Positions 1-9,218 of a DNA stretch of 64,000 nucleotides are shown piece by piece. Origin of the DNA: Corynebacterium aquilae DSM 44791 (GTDB lineage: Bacteria; Actinomycetota; Actinomycetes; Mycobacteriales; Mycobacteriaceae); the NCBI RefSeq assembly GCF_001941445.1, contig NZ_CP009245.1, positions 767,992 through 831,991 of the forward strand, given 5' to 3'. Both the position numbers and the translations under genes were made by a program. The stretch's first letter is position 1, and the number at the start of each line of letters is the position of its first letter. The notes beneath the pieces were generated by a model. It was not told where the DNA came from. It did no database searches and saw only the letters and a program-made list of their open reading frames with translations.

Positions 1-89
1 AATGGTTCCGCCGCTACGAAACCACCCGCGGCCCCTGCAAACACCTCCTCGCCGCCCACCGCGACCACGCCCAACGCCACACCCCCTAA
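1..89 (+). CDS. C-terminal end of a SWIM zinc-finger-like protein (partial)
   Basis: Only the last 28 codons (from base 3) are inside the window, ending with TAA at 87-89. The visible peptide contains a C-x-H pair followed by a hydrophobic stretch (GPCKHLLAAH), which matches the second half of a SWIM domain (CxCx(n)CxH), a zinc-binding fold found in bacterial SNF2-associated proteins and in stand-alone SWIM proteins. It ends just before a hairpin at 97-131 that also closes the convergent minus-strand gene. The assignment rests on this short motif alone and the N-terminal part is not visible. Confidence 0.5.
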   Translation, partial: WFRRYETTRGPCKHLLAAHRDHAQRHTP

Positions 90-96
90 ACACCAA

Positions 97-131
97 AACC
101 CCGGCGCACCAGCAGGTGGCGCGCCGGGGTT
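97..131. terminator. Hairpin between convergent genes
   Basis: An 11-bp perfect inverted repeat (AACCCCGGCGC at 97-107 and its complement at 121-131) with a 13-nt loop. On the minus strand it is followed by TTTT, so it fits an intrinsic terminator for the DUF1846 gene. It may also serve the plus-strand partial gene. Confidence 0.75.
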
Positions 132-151
132 AGGCGGGGGAGAAGACCTCG

Positions 152-1648
152 TTAACGCTTACGGTAGAGACCGCTGCGCTGGTACACCGGGTCGGAGGTC
201 ACCAAAACACCCAGGTTGCGGAAGATGCCCTCGTCGACCGAACCCAAAATGGTGGTGGTGTGCACGTTGCAGCCGCGCAGATTCTTCAGCTGATCCATCG
301 CCTTGCGGGCGTTGGCGTCGCCGGCTGCCGACATCGACAAAGCAATCAGCACCTCATCGGTGTGCAGGCGCGGATTTTTCGACCCCAGGTGCTCCAGCTT
401 GAGTTCCGTAATCGGCTGAATCGACTCCTTGCTCAACAAATCCACCGACTTGTCGATGCCCGCAAGGTGCTTCAATGCGTTCAGCAACATCGCGGCCGAG
501 CAGCCCAATAGGGGAGAAGTCTTACCGGTGACAATGGTGCCGTCAGCCAGCTCGATCGCAGAACCCGGATGCTCCGTTGCGGCAGCCACATCGCGTGCGG
601 GCTGCACCACCGTGCGATCGGAGGCGCTGATCCCGGCCTTTGCCATTACCATCGCAACCCGCTCACTCAACGTCGAGTCGAGCTCCAAGGTGCGCTCCTC
701 AACCAAGGCTTTGAAGTAGCGGCGAATGATCTCCTGCTTAGCGGCCTCACGGCACACCGCATCATCCTCGATGCAGTGGCCAGCCATATTCACGCCCATG
801 TCAGTGGGGGACTGGTAGGGGGAAGACCCGGAGATTTCCTCCAACAGCACCTTCAGCAGCGGGAAGGTCTCAACGTCACGGTTGTAGCTGGTGACCTTCT
901 CGTCGTAGGCGGCCAGGTGGAAAGGATCGATCAGGTTGATGTCATCCAGATCCACCGTCGCAGCCTCGTAGGCCAGGTTCACCGGGTGCTCGAGCGGCAG
1001 ATTCCAAATCGGGAAGGTCTCAAACTTGGCGTAACCGACCGGGATGCCCCGCTTGTGATCGTGGTACACCTGCGATAAGCAGGTAGCCATCTTGCCGGAA
1101 CCCGGGCCGGGCGCAGTCACCACAATCAAATCCCGAGACGTCTCAACATAGTCGTTGATACCGAAGCCCTCATCGCTGACAATCCGGCGAGTATCCGAAG
1201 GATAACCATCGATAATGCGGTGCTTGGCGACCTTCAACCCCAGACGCTCTAGGCGCTCTTTGAAAGCGATCGCAATGGTGTTGGAATCCTCCAACTGGGT
1301 CATCACGATGTGCTCCACCAAGAAGCCCCGCTCACGGAAAACATCCACCAGGCGCAGAACATCCTCCTCGTAGGGGATGCCCAAATCGGCGCGCACCTTG
1401 TGGCGCTCCAAATCCTTGGCGTTGATGCAGATGATGATTTCCAGCTGATCCTTCAGCTTGTCCAGCATCGCGATCTTGTTGTCCGGGGTGAATCCCGGCA
1501 GCACCCGGGAGGCGTGCATATCGTCGAAGAGCTTGCCGCCCATCTCCAAGTAGAGCTTGCCACCAAGCTCCTCGCGGCGCGCCAGAATATGACGCGACTG
1601 CATGTCGATGTACTTTTCGCGGTTAAAACCGATGTTGCGTGAAGCCAT
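152..1648 (-). CDS. DUF1846 domain-containing protein
   Basis: A 498-residue cytoplasmic protein of the DUF1846 family, which is conserved in many Gram-positives. Its biochemical role is not settled, although structures place it near nucleotide-binding folds. The sequence shows the family's N-terminal start ([13 protein letters not shown]) and a glycine-rich segment ([11 protein letters not shown]) near residue 180 that could bind phosphate or nucleotide. I chose the ATG at 1648 rather than the longer reading because a -10-like TAGAAT (minus strand, 1662-1657) lies 8 nt upstream. This suggests a leaderless or nearly leaderless mRNA and there is no clear Shine-Dalgarno. The gene is divergent from smpB with about 116 bp between starts. 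Family call is firm; function is unknown. Confidence 0.88.
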   Translation of the reverse strand: MASRNIGFNREKYIDMQSRHILARREELGGKLYLEMGGKLFDDMHASRVLPGFTPDNKIAMLDKLKDQLEIIICINAKDLERHKVRADLGIPYEEDVLRLVDVFRERGFLVEHIVMTQLEDSNTIAIAFKERLERLGLKVAKHRIIDGYPSDTRRIVSDEGFGINDYVETSRDLIVVTAPGPGSGKMATCLSQVYHDHKRGIPVGYAKFETFPIWNLPLEHPVNLAYEAATVDLDDINLIDPFHLAAYDEKVTSYNRDVETFPLLKVLLEEISGSSPYQSPTDMGVNMAGHCIEDDAVCREAAKQEIIRRYFKALVEERTLELDSTLSERVAMVMAKAGISASDRTVVQPARDVAAATEHPGSAIELADGTIVTGKTSPLLGCSAAMLLNALKHLAGIDKSVDLLSKESIQPITELKLEHLGSKNPRLHTDEVLIALSMSAAGDANARKAMDQLKNLRGCNVHTTTILGSVDEGIFRNLGVLVTSDPVYQRSGLYRKR

Positions 1649-1764
1649 GGTGCACCATTCTAGTGCAGCGCACTCCCACAAACCGACCGCGCGAACTTTA
1701 GCCGCACACCCTGCGGGCGAAACTTAGCCCCCAAGCCAAAAGGTGCGGTAACATCACCCACGCT

Positions 1765-2265
1765 ATGGCAACGAAGAAAAAGGGCGGCAAAAAAGGCGCC
1801 CAAAACCCCACGATCGCGACGAATCGCAAAGCGCGACACGACTACAACATCTTGGACACCTACGAGTGCGGCATCGTCCTGGTAGGTACCGAGATCAAGT
1901 CGCTGCGCGAAGGCAAAGCCTCGCTCGTGGACTCTTACGCCACCATTGATGACGGCGAAGTCTGGCTTCGAAACCTGCACATCCCCGAATACTCCTACGG
2001 TTCGTGGACCAACCACAGCCCCAAACGCACCCGGAAGCTTCTTCTTCACCGCCGGGAAATTGATTCCCTGCAGGGCAAGGTGCGCGATGGAAACAAAACC
2101 CTGGTTCCGCTCAAGCTGTACCTCAAGGACGGCCGGCTGAAAGTGGAACTCGGTCTTGCTGCCGGTAAGCAGGATTACGACAAGCGTCAAGATTTGAAGC
2201 GCCGCGCTGAAGAACGCGACATCACTCGCGAACTCGGCCGCCGTATCAAAGGCATCAAGGGCTAG
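1765..2265 (+). CDS. smpB: SsrA-binding protein SmpB
   Basis: A 166-residue SmpB, the protein partner that carries tmRNA into stalled ribosomes during trans-translation. The OB-fold core is clear: [27 protein letters not shown] near the N-terminus, the NLHIPEY segment, and the basic C-terminal tail ([25 protein letters not shown]) that occupies the decoding channel. Length is normal. The lysine-rich N-terminus ([11 protein letters not shown]) is typical of actinobacterial SmpB. There is no obvious Shine-Dalgarno; TAACAT at 1748-1753 lies 11 nt before the ATG, so the leader may be only a few nucleotides. The gene sits 180 bp upstream of ssrA, as in related corynebacteria. Confidence 0.97.
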   Translation: MATKKKGGKKGAQNPTIATNRKARHDYNILDTYECGIVLVGTEIKSLREGKASLVDSYATIDDGEVWLRNLHIPEYSYGSWTNHSPKRTRKLLLHRREIDSLQGKVRDGNKTLVPLKLYLKDGRLKVELGLAAGKQDYDKRQDLKRRAEERDITRELGRRIKGIKG

Positions 2266-2334
2266 AGCAGACACCGCGATTCGTCTCCACCTCTTTCAAG
2301 GCCTGTCACTGCTGGTACCAGGACGGGAGATTCA

Positions 2335-2376
2335 TACCTCCGCAACGAAGCACGTTGCGGAGGTATTGCGCTTTTT
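2335..2376 (+). terminator. Intrinsic terminator after smpB
   Basis: Perfect 12-bp stem (TACCTCCGCAAC at 2335-2346 with its complement at 2354-2365) around a 7-nt loop, followed by a T-rich tract. It separates smpB from ssrA, so the two are probably transcribed independently. Confidence 0.75.
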
Positions 2377-2448
2377 ATGCCAGGTCACTAACATGAGTCG
2401 AACACTGCAAGACACTCCCGCACGGGTGCCCGACTTGCAGCATGCTAT

Positions 2449-2828
2449 GGGGCTGATTTTGGTTTCGACTCCGTACATGAAGCCAGGGGAAGCGTGCCGG
2501 TGCAGGCTAGAGACCACCGTTAAGCGTCGTAGCAACCAATTAAGCGCCGAGAACTCTCAGCGCGACTACGCCCTCGCTGCCTAATACAGCGACCGCGTGT
2601 CTGTCGAACCCATACCCGTCCCTGGTGTGGAGTTCGGCATCGACTTCAAGGGACTTGCTGCCAGCTCGCGTTAGCGGGGGCTGGCGGGACTTCTTACCGC
2701 TAACTGGGCTCATCATCCGAACGTGTTCGTCCGAGTCGGAGGGCCGAGTAGAGATCGTTGCGCGAACTGCGCACGGAGAAGCCCTGGCAACGTGACGTAG
2801 GACCCGGGTTCAATTCCCGGCAGCTCCA
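2449..2828 (+). ncRNA. ssrA: Transfer-messenger RNA (tmRNA)
   Basis: The 5' end GGGGCTGATTTTGGTTTCGA and the 3' end with a T-arm (GGGTTCAATTCCC) and acceptor strand CAGCTCCA form the tRNA-like domain. The acceptor stem pairs GGGGCTG with CAGCTCC. The resume reading frame is at 2546-2584 and encodes AENSQRDYALAA followed by TAA, the expected actinobacterial proteolysis tag. The bases after the discriminator A are CGA, so the 3' CCA is not encoded and must be added after transcription. Size (about 380 nt) is normal. It follows smpB and ends at a strong terminator. Confidence 0.96.
2546..2584 (+). other. tmRNA proteolysis-tag reading frame
   Basis: Twelve codons encoding AENSQRDYALAA plus TAA. 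The C-terminal ALAA is the signal seen by ClpXP-type proteases. The resume codon is taken as GCC at 2546; a start one codon away cannot be excluded. Confidence 0.85.
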
Positions 2829-2834
2829 CGAACT

Positions 2835-2875
2835 AGATGCTGGCTTGGATTCAATCCAAGCCAGCATCTTTTTTA
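2835..2875 (+). terminator. Intrinsic terminator of ssrA
   Basis: A 17-bp perfect inverted repeat (arms 2835-2851 and 2853-2869) followed by a run of T. It lies seven bases after the mature tmRNA 3' end. Confidence 0.92.
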
Positions 2876-3094
2876 ATTTTCTAGGCGCCTTTTAGCTGAT
2901 AGCTGGGTTCATGGGGGAGTGGAAGCGGGAATACGCTGTGTGTCTCGGGGTGCGGTGGAGCGTTTTGCGGGGGATTTTCTGTCAAAATCTGCCGGATCTG
3001 GCAGCGGTGGGAGTACGATCGCAGCTGTTGTGGCTGCTTAGGTGGCGCAATCGTCCGTACTGGTTTTTGTTTTCGCATTTCTTTTGGGTTTTTC

Positions 3095-4363
3095 ATGTCT
3101 AAAAAGTCTGTTCGTCAGCCGAGTGATCGCAGGATCGCTCCGCTGAATCGTCAGTTGCCGAAGCCGGAGATGCTCAAGGAGTTCCTCCAGCTGGATACGC
3201 CTTCCTTGGATTTCCGTGGCCGTCGTTTGGAAAAGGCGCAGGATATTTGGGATCTGCGCAAGATCGCCAAGCGTCGTACTCCTGTCGGCCCGTTTAACTA
3301 TGTTGATGGTGCTGCGGAGCGGGAGTTGTCCTATGCGCGTTCCCGCGAGGTGTACGACAACATTGCGTTTCACCCGTCGGTGTTGCGGGATGTGAAAAAT
3401 GTTGATTTGAGCTGCACTTTGTCCGGTGGCCCGTCGGCGATGCCTTTGGCGATTGCCCCGACGGGTTTTACCCGCATGATGCATTCGGAAGGTGAGATTG
3501 CGGGTGCTCGTGCGGCTGCTGCTGCCGGCATTCCTTTCACGTTGTCCACCATGGGTACCGAGACCATTGAGGATGTTGCGTCTGAGGCGCCGGGTGGTCG
3601 TCACTGGTTCCAGCTGTATTTGGCTGGGGACAATCGTCAGGTTGCTTATGATTTGGTGGCGCGGGCGAAGGATGCTGGCTATGACACCTTGTTCGTCACC
3701 GTGGATACTCCGGTTACTGGTGCCCGCCACCGGGATGCCCGCAATGGCATGACGTTCCCGCCGAAGTTGAATCTGAAGACCTTTGCTGATGCCTCGTGGC
3801 GGGTGGAGTGGTGGACGAACTTCTTGACCACCAAGGAGTTGGGCTTTACGAACTTTGGTTCGGGTTCGAAGTCCATTCAGGAAATTGGTGGCTTGTTCGA
3901 TCCGACTCTGAATTTCGCTGACCTGGAGTGGTTGCGTGAGCAGTGGGATGGTCAGTTGCTGATTAAGGGTATTCAGACTGCTGATGATGCTGAGCGGTGT
4001 ATGGAGCACGGTATGGATGGTGTGGTGCTGTCCAACCATGGTGGCCGTCAGCTGGATCGCGCGCCGGTGCCGCTTTTGACTCTGCCGGAGATCCGTCGCC
4101 GCATTGGTGATGAGCCGACGGTGCTGATTGACACCGGCATCATGAGCGGCGCTGATGTGGCTGCTGCCGTGGCCTTTGGTGCCGATGGCTGCCTGATTGG
4201 TCGCGCGTACTTGTACGGCTTGATGGCTGGTGGTGCGGAAGGTGTGGCGCGTGCGCTGGAGATCTTCCGCTCGGAGATGCAGCGCACCCTGCAGCTGATG
4301 GGCGTCAATAGTGTTGCGGATTTGGATGAGTCCAAGGTCAGTATGAATTGGCGCGAGTTTTAA
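3095..4363 (+). CDS. lldD: FMN-dependent L-lactate dehydrogenase, copy 1
   Basis: A 422-residue member of the FMN-dependent alpha-hydroxy-acid dehydrogenase family (LldD type), which oxidises L-lactate to pyruvate and passes electrons to the quinone pool at the membrane. Visible motifs: FNYVDGAAE near residue 70 (substrate tyrosine), the FMN-binding PLAIAPTGF, QLYLAGD, TVDTPVTGARHRD, the active-site lysine in LLIKGI, and the catalytic histidine and arginine in SNHGGRQLD. The C-terminal DTGIMSGADVAAAVAFGADGCLIGR is the phosphate-binding end of the TIM barrel. It has its own terminator at 4386-4417, so it appears monocistronic. It is a tandem paralogue of the gene at 4669, with tracts of exact nucleotide identity. 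Specificity for lactate rather than another hydroxy acid is inferred from similarity and context. Confidence 0.9.
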   Translation: MSKKSVRQPSDRRIAPLNRQLPKPEMLKEFLQLDTPSLDFRGRRLEKAQDIWDLRKIAKRRTPVGPFNYVDGAAERELSYARSREVYDNIAFHPSVLRDVKNVDLSCTLSGGPSAMPLAIAPTGFTRMMHSEGEIAGARAAAAAGIPFTLSTMGTETIEDVASEAPGGRHWFQLYLAGDNRQVAYDLVARAKDAGYDTLFVTVDTPVTGARHRDARNGMTFPPKLNLKTFADASWRVEWWTNFLTTKELGFTNFGSGSKSIQEIGGLFDPTLNFADLEWLREQWDGQLLIKGIQTADDAERCMEHGMDGVVLSNHGGRQLDRAPVPLLTLPEIRRRIGDEPTVLIDTGIMSGADVAAAVAFGADGCLIGRAYLYGLMAGGAEGVARALEIFRSEMQRTLQLMGVNSVADLDESKVSMNWREF

Positions 4364-4385
4364 GAAGTTTTTTCACCTCGGGTGT

Positions 4386-4417
4386 ACCCGCCTCGTGTGT
4401 CACGGGGCGGGTTTTTT
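4386..4417 (+). terminator. Terminator after lldD copy 1
   Basis: A 12-bp stem with one G-T pair (ACCCGCCTCGTG against CACGGGGCGGGT) and a 3-nt loop, followed by a T run. Confidence 0.88.
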
Positions 4418-4668
4418 ATGCCTGTGGGTGGGGTGATTGGGCACTGGTGGTGGTGCCTGCGGCGATATGAATATATGCCACTAACTGCAATTATTGGTCT
4501 TTCCCTAGCTTTTCTTCGCTGGAGTTAGTTTTTTGGAGTGAATATTGCCTGCTTGTTTGGGGTGTTGTGGCGGGGTTTGGGTAGTTAGGCGATCTAGGTC
4601 ACAACTGGCTATGCTGTGTGAGTTCTTTCAGACGAAGCTGTTCGTTTTTCGCGGACAGGGAGGTAGAT
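4418..4668 (+). promoter_or_regulatory. Upstream region of the second lldD operon
   Basis: A noncoding stretch between the terminator of lldD copy 1 and the start of copy 2. It contains no ORF that I can support. A promoter must lie here because the preceding terminator is strong, but I could not assign a convincing LldR-type operator by eye. Confidence 0.4.
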
Positions 4669-5922
4669 ATGAAGCCAGCGAACTCTCGCCGCATGGTCCC
4701 TTTGAGCCGGCAGTTGCCTAGCCCGGAGATGCTCAAGGATTTCCTCAAGGTGGATGTCCCGTCTGTGCATTTCCGTGAGCGACGCCTGGAAAAGGCGCAA
4801 GACATGTGGGATCTGAAAAAGATCGCCAAGCGTCGCACGCCGACCGGCCCGTTTAACTATGTCGATGGTGGTGCGGAGCGTGAGCTGTCGATGGCGCGTG
4901 CCCGCGAGGTGTGGGACAACATTGCGTTTCACCCGTCGGTGTTGCGGGATGTGAAAAATGTTGATTTGAGCTGCACCATGGCCGGCGGCCCGTCGGCGAT
5001 GCCTTTGGCGATTGCCCCGACGGGTTTTACCCGCATGATGCATGCAGAAGGGGAGATTGCCGGTGCCCGTGCGGCCGCGGCAGCAGGCATTCCTTTCAGC
5101 TTGTCGACGATGGGCACCGAAACCATCGAGGACGTGGCCAAGGAAGCCCCCGGCGGACGCCACTGGTTCCAGCTGTATTTGGCCGGCGATAACCGGCCCA
5201 TGGCTTTCGAGCTGGTCTCACGCGCAAAAGATGCGGGTTACGACACTCTGATCGTCACTGTCGATACCCCGGTGACTGGCGCCCGCCACCGGGATGCCCG
5301 CAACGGCATGACCTTCCCGCCGAAGCTGAATCTGAAGACCTTTGCTGATGCCTCCTGGCGGGTGGAGTGGTGGACGAACTTCCTTACCACCAAGGAGCTG
5401 GGCTTTACCAATTTCGGCGCCGGCTCGAAGTCTTTTGCCGAAATTGGGCGCATGTTCGATCCCACCTTGAATTTCAAGGATTTGGAGTGGCTGCGTGAGC
5501 AGTGGGATGGGCAGCTGTTGATTAAGGGCATTCAGACCGCTGATGACGCTGAGCGCTGCATCAAGCACGGCATGGATGGCGTGATTTTGTCCAACCACGG
5601 CGGCCGCCAGCTGGATCGCGCGCCGGTGCCACTTATGACCCTGCCGGAGGTGCGCAGGCGCATTGGTGATGAGCCGACCGTGTTGGTCGATACCGGCATC
5701 ATGAGCGGCGCTGATGTGGCAGCCGCGGTCGCTTTGGGCGCTGATGGCTGCCTGATCGGCCGCGCGTACCTGTACGGCTTGATGGCCGGTGGTGCGGAAG
5801 GGGTGGCGCGTGCGCTGGAGATTTTCCGCTCGGAGATGCAGCGCACCCTGCAATTGATGGGTGTGAATAAGGTCGCCGACCTTACTCCCGACAAAGTGAG
5901 CCTGAATTGGAGGAACCCGTGA
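4669..5922 (+). CDS. lldD: FMN-dependent L-lactate dehydrogenase, copy 2
   Basis: A 417-residue paralogue of the gene at 3095 with the same FMN-dependent L-lactate dehydrogenase signature: FNYVDGGAE, TVDTPVTGARHRD, LLIKGI and SNHGGRQLD are all intact. I chose the ATG at 4669, which has a strong Shine-Dalgarno (GGGAGG) 7 bases before it, over a longer reading from 4618. The stop codon overlaps the GTG start of the following permease by four bases, so the two are translationally coupled. In C. glutamicum, lldD likewise forms an operon with an MFS lactate permease under the LldR repressor; this copy is therefore the better candidate for the main lactate-utilisation enzyme. Codon choice is more GC-rich than in copy 1 except in two identical tracts. 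Confidence 0.92.
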   Translation: MKPANSRRMVPLSRQLPSPEMLKDFLKVDVPSVHFRERRLEKAQDMWDLKKIAKRRTPTGPFNYVDGGAERELSMARAREVWDNIAFHPSVLRDVKNVDLSCTMAGGPSAMPLAIAPTGFTRMMHAEGEIAGARAAAAAGIPFSLSTMGTETIEDVAKEAPGGRHWFQLYLAGDNRPMAFELVSRAKDAGYDTLIVTVDTPVTGARHRDARNGMTFPPKLNLKTFADASWRVEWWTNFLTTKELGFTNFGAGSKSFAEIGRMFDPTLNFKDLEWLREQWDGQLLIKGIQTADDAERCIKHGMDGVILSNHGGRQLDRAPVPLMTLPEVRRRIGDEPTVLVDTGIMSGADVAAAVALGADGCLIGRAYLYGLMAGGAEGVARALEIFRSEMQRTLQLMGVNKVADLTPDKVSLNWRNP

Positions 5923-7310
5923 CTGATAACACTGCTGCCGCCACTGTGGCGGCCAAAAACGACTCCGCCGGGCTGGGGCGCAATGCCATTTCCCCGGGAG
6001 CGTTCCGCGCGCTGATCGCCGCGATGGTCGGCACCCTCGTCGAATGGTACGACTACGCGCTGTACGGCGCGGCGGCGTCGCTGGTGATTGGCCCGCTGTT
6101 TTTTGCGGGCGCCGAGTCCGGCCAAACGGTGGCCGCCTATGCAACCTTTGCGGTTGGTTTCGTCGCCCGTCCCTTCGGCGGGCTAATCATCGCCCACCTG
6201 GGCGATAAGCATGGCCGCAAGCCGGCCATGATGCTCACCATCCTGGTGATGGGTTTCGCCACCATCGGCATTGGACTGCTGCCCACCTATGAAACTGCTG
6301 GCGCGCTGGCCATTGTGCTGCTGATCCTGCTGCGTTTCATCCAGGGGTTGGGTGCCGGCGCGGAACTGACCGGCGCGCTGGTGCTGGTGGCGGAGTACAC
6401 CCCCACCAAACGTCGCGGCTACTGGACCTCCTTCGTGCTGGCCATGCCGCCCGCGGGTGCCGCGATCGCGATCTTGAGCTTTTTGGCAGTGTCGAAAATG
6501 CCGCAGGACAGCTTCATGGCTGGCGGCTGGCGCATCCCATTTTTGGTTTCCGCTGTCCTGTTCATCGTCGCGGTCTACATCCGAAACAAGCTGGAGGAAT
6601 CCCCGGAGTACAACGCGGCGATGGAACGCCGGGCTGCCGCGGAAGAACAGTTGAAGGTGCCGCTGGCGCAGGTCATTAAGAAAGACTGGAAGGCAGTTCT
6701 GCTCGGCTTCATGTCCGTCACCGGACACAACGGCAACAACTACATCATCTCCATCGCCTCCCTGTCGATCATGACGGCCTACGGTGACCTATCCCGCAGC
6801 CAGGCACTCACCGCGGTGCTGTGCGCCAGCTTGCTGGCAATCCTGCTGGCCCCCGTCGGAGGCTTGCTGGCGGACCGCTTCGGTGCCGGCACCATCATGG
6901 GCTTCGGTTCCGTCGTCGGCTTGGTCTTCGCCTACCCCCTATTCAAGGCACTGACCTCCGGCAGCTTCATCACCGCCTTCGCCGCCCTGTGCGTCAGCTT
7001 CGGCATCGTCATGACCTGCACCTCCTCCCCGCAGGGTGCATTCATGGCCAACCTCTTCGACGCCGAAACCCGCTTCACCGGCATGGCGCTGTCCCGCGAA
7101 CTCAACGGTGTCGTCATCGCAGGCTTCACCCCCATGATCGTCGAAGCCCTATTGAAATCCTCCGGCGGCAACATCAACGGGGCGGCCGGATACATGGCCG
7201 CCTGCTTCGCCGTCACAGTGTTCTGCATGATCATCGCCAAAGGCCGCGGAAACAACCAGGCCCGCATCATCGCAGACGAAGCCGCCGTAGCGGCCCGCCC
7301 CGCTACCTAG
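5919..7310 (+). CDS. MFS permease, probable L-lactate/monocarboxylate importer
   Basis: A 463-residue major facilitator protein of the metabolite:H+ symporter type (ShiA/ProP-like), with about 12 membrane segments. The family loop motif GDKHGRKPAM lies between segments 2 and 3, and WYDYALYG in segment 1 is typical of this subfamily. The GTG start at 5919 has GGAGG 5 nt upstream and overlaps the lldD stop (GTGA). Coupling to lldD, together with the C. glutamicum arrangement of lldD beside an MFS lactate permease, makes L-lactate uptake the best inference. The sequence itself does not show the substrate. Confidence 0.85.
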   Translation: MTDNTAAATVAAKNDSAGLGRNAISPGAFRALIAAMVGTLVEWYDYALYGAAASLVIGPLFFAGAESGQTVAAYATFAVGFVARPFGGLIIAHLGDKHGRKPAMMLTILVMGFATIGIGLLPTYETAGALAIVLLILLRFIQGLGAGAELTGALVLVAEYTPTKRRGYWTSFVLAMPPAGAAIAILSFLAVSKMPQDSFMAGGWRIPFLVSAVLFIVAVYIRNKLEESPEYNAAMERRAAAEEQLKVPLAQVIKKDWKAVLLGFMSVTGHNGNNYIISIASLSIMTAYGDLSRSQALTAVLCASLLAILLAPVGGLLADRFGAGTIMGFGSVVGLVFAYPLFKALTSGSFITAFAALCVSFGIVMTCTSSPQGAFMANLFDAETRFTGMALSRELNGVVIAGFTPMIVEALLKSSGGNINGAAGYMAACFAVTVFCMIIAKGRGNNQARIIADEAAVAARPAT

Positions 7311-7340
7311 ACAACACGCGAGCCCCGCTGCGCACACACT

Positions 7341-7390
7341 TCAAGGCCGCGACCCACACAGCACCACCCGGTGCGGGGTCGCGGCCTTGA
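7341..7390. terminator. Hairpin downstream of the lldD operon
   Basis: A 15-bp perfect inverted repeat (TCAAGGCCGCGACCC at 7341-7355 and its complement at 7376-7390). It lacks a long T run but lies between convergent genes, where it probably stops transcription. Confidence 0.65.
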
Positions 7391-7403
7391 CGTATGCACA
7401 AAA

Positions 7404-7442
7404 CCCCGCCACCCGCACGAATAATCAGCGCGGATGGCGGGG
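7404..7442 (-). terminator. Terminator of the NCS2 permease
   Basis: A 13-bp stem with one mismatch (CCCCGCCA / TGGCGGGG core). On the minus strand it is followed by a T run (AAAA at 7400-7403 on the plus strand). Confidence 0.8.
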
Positions 7443-7466
7443 CACAAACAGGGCAGAAAACCGCTG

Positions 7467-8864
7467 CTACTGGGCGGAAGGATCCACACCCGTTTTGTAA
7501 ATATTGGCGTCCGTGCTCGGAGCATCCTCCGCAGTGCCACCGTTTTCAGGCACCCGCTTGGTGCCGAAGAACAGCAAATTCAACGTGATCGCAGTAAACG
7601 CCGCAGTGGTGATGCCCGAATTAAACACGGTGCCAAACCAGGTGGGGAACTGCGCAAACAACGTGTTGTCCATGACCGGCAACAACCCCATCGTCAACGA
7701 CACCGCGATAATCAACACCGACTTCTCATTCATATGCACCTTCGTCAACGTGCGAATACCAGAAGCCGCAATCATGCCGAACAACGCGCCCGTCGCCCCG
7801 CCCAACACCGGAGTCGGAATCGCAGCAATCACCGCACCCAACTTCGGCAACAGGCCCAAGAAAATCAAGATGCCACCAGCAGCAGCCACCACATAACGCG
7901 ACCGCACCCGGCTCATCGCCAACAACCCAATGTTCTGCGCAAACGCCGTGTACGGGAAGGTGTTAAACACGCCGCCGAGCATCGTGGACAAACCATCGGC
8001 ACGCAAACCATCCGCAATCTGGCGGGGAGTAGCCTTCTTGCCAACAATTTCACCAGCCGCCAAGAAATCGCCAGTGGCCTCCACCAGGGTGACCAAACCG
8101 ACCAACACCAAAGCAATCACCGCGGACGGCGGAAACTCCGGAAAACCAAAGTGGAACGGAGTCGCAACTCCCACCCAACGCTCATCACCAACACCACTGA
8201 GATCAACCTTGCCGAAAAACGCGGCAACAATCGTGCCGACAGCCAAGCCCACCAGCACCGACGCACGGGCGATGGCCACCGGGGCAAAACGCTCCACCAG
8301 CAACACCACAGCCAACGTAAACAGGCCCAAACTCACATTCGCGACACTGCCCGCATCATCCGCATGCCCACCAGCAATATTGCTGGCCGCCACCGGAATC
8401 AACGACAACCCCACGCACGTAATAAAAGAGCCCGTCACCAGCGGAGGAAACATCCACAGGATTCGGGCAAATACCGGCGCCATCAAAAACATGAACGCGC
8501 CACAGGCAAGAACGGAACCGTAAATCGCGGCCGGGCCGTAATTGCCGCCAATGATGATCATCGGCGGAACAGCAGTAAAAGTACAACCTTGCACAATGGG
8601 CAGGCGGGCGCCGAAACGCCACAAACCAACGCACTGCAACACCGTTGCAATACCCGCCACCAACAGGTCGGCGGTAATCAAATAGGGCAGATCACCAGGC
8701 TGCATCTTGCCGGCCTGAATCATGGCTCCGCCAAGAACAAGCGGCACGGCAACCGCGCCGGCATACATCGCCAGCACATGCTGGAACGCCAAAGGAATCA
8801 TCTGCCTCGCGGGCGGAATCTGATCAACAGGATGCACCTGTGGTGAGGTGGCTGGAGCAGTCAC
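7467..8864 (-). CDS. NCS2 family xanthine/uric acid-type permease
   Basis: A nucleobase:cation symporter-2 protein of about 465 residues with 12-14 predicted membrane segments. It probably imports xanthine, uric acid or uracil by proton symport. Family signatures are visible: the VEATGDFLAAGE segment, with the acidic residue that contacts the purine, and FAQNIGLLAMSR (the Q-N-x-G signature). The start is uncertain. The GTG at 8864 begins directly before the conserved part; an upstream GTG at 8885 and longer readings are possible. It has its own terminator at 7404-7442. The opposite-strand ORFs over this gene are shadows. Confidence 0.85.
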   Translation of the reverse strand: MTAPATSPQVHPVDQIPPARQMIPLAFQHVLAMYAGAVAVPLVLGGAMIQAGKMQPGDLPYLITADLLVAGIATVLQCVGLWRFGARLPIVQGCTFTAVPPMIIIGGNYGPAAIYGSVLACGAFMFLMAPVFARILWMFPPLVTGSFITCVGLSLIPVAASNIAGGHADDAGSVANVSLGLFTLAVVLLVERFAPVAIARASVLVGLAVGTIVAAFFGKVDLSGVGDERWVGVATPFHFGFPEFPPSAVIALVLVGLVTLVEATGDFLAAGEIVGKKATPRQIADGLRADGLSTMLGGVFNTFPYTAFAQNIGLLAMSRVRSRYVVAAAGGILIFLGLLPKLGAVIAAIPTPVLGGATGALFGMIAASGIRTLTKVHMNEKSVLIIAVSLTMGLLPVMDNTLFAQFPTWFGTVFNSGITTAAFTAITLNLLFFGTKRVPENGGTAEDAPSTDANIYKTGVDPSAQ

Positions 8865-9159
8865 GGCTAAAGGTGGGCCTTTCACAAAACGACAAAAACA
8901 CTCGTGCACACGCCAGAACCCAACACCGTGGGGCGGGCACAACAAGACAGCCCGCAGCGGCACACGCCGGCCTATACTCCACCCACCGGCGCTACCCAAG
9001 CAGCACACAGGGGGCGAAAGAAAACCACAATAACCCTAATCAACACCCCGCCCCCGTGAGTAACCGAAAACCCAACCGGCCCCCACCCCCGCACCTCACA
9101 AACCCCCAAAATATGGCCCCAAAGCTGCAGCAACACAGCCCAGTGCCCCAACAAATACC
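8865..9159. promoter_or_regulatory. Noncoding upstream region of the NCS2 permease
   Basis: About 300 bases, G-rich on the minus strand, with no supportable gene. A TATAGG hexamer reading on the minus strand near 8970 could be a -10 element, but the matching -35 is not obvious. I see no purine riboswitch core. Confidence 0.35.
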
Positions 9160-9196
9160 TAGGCACGCCCCCACCAGACGGTAGGAACGTGCCTAA
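9160..9196 (-). terminator. Hairpin after the DyP peroxidase gene
   Basis: An 8-bp inverted repeat (TAGGCACG at 9160-9167 and its complement at 9189-9196) just downstream of the DyP stop on the minus strand. The T tract is weak, so the terminator role is tentative. Confidence 0.5.
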
Positions 9197-9218
9197 AAAC
9201 CCAACAGGAAAAAGGAAA

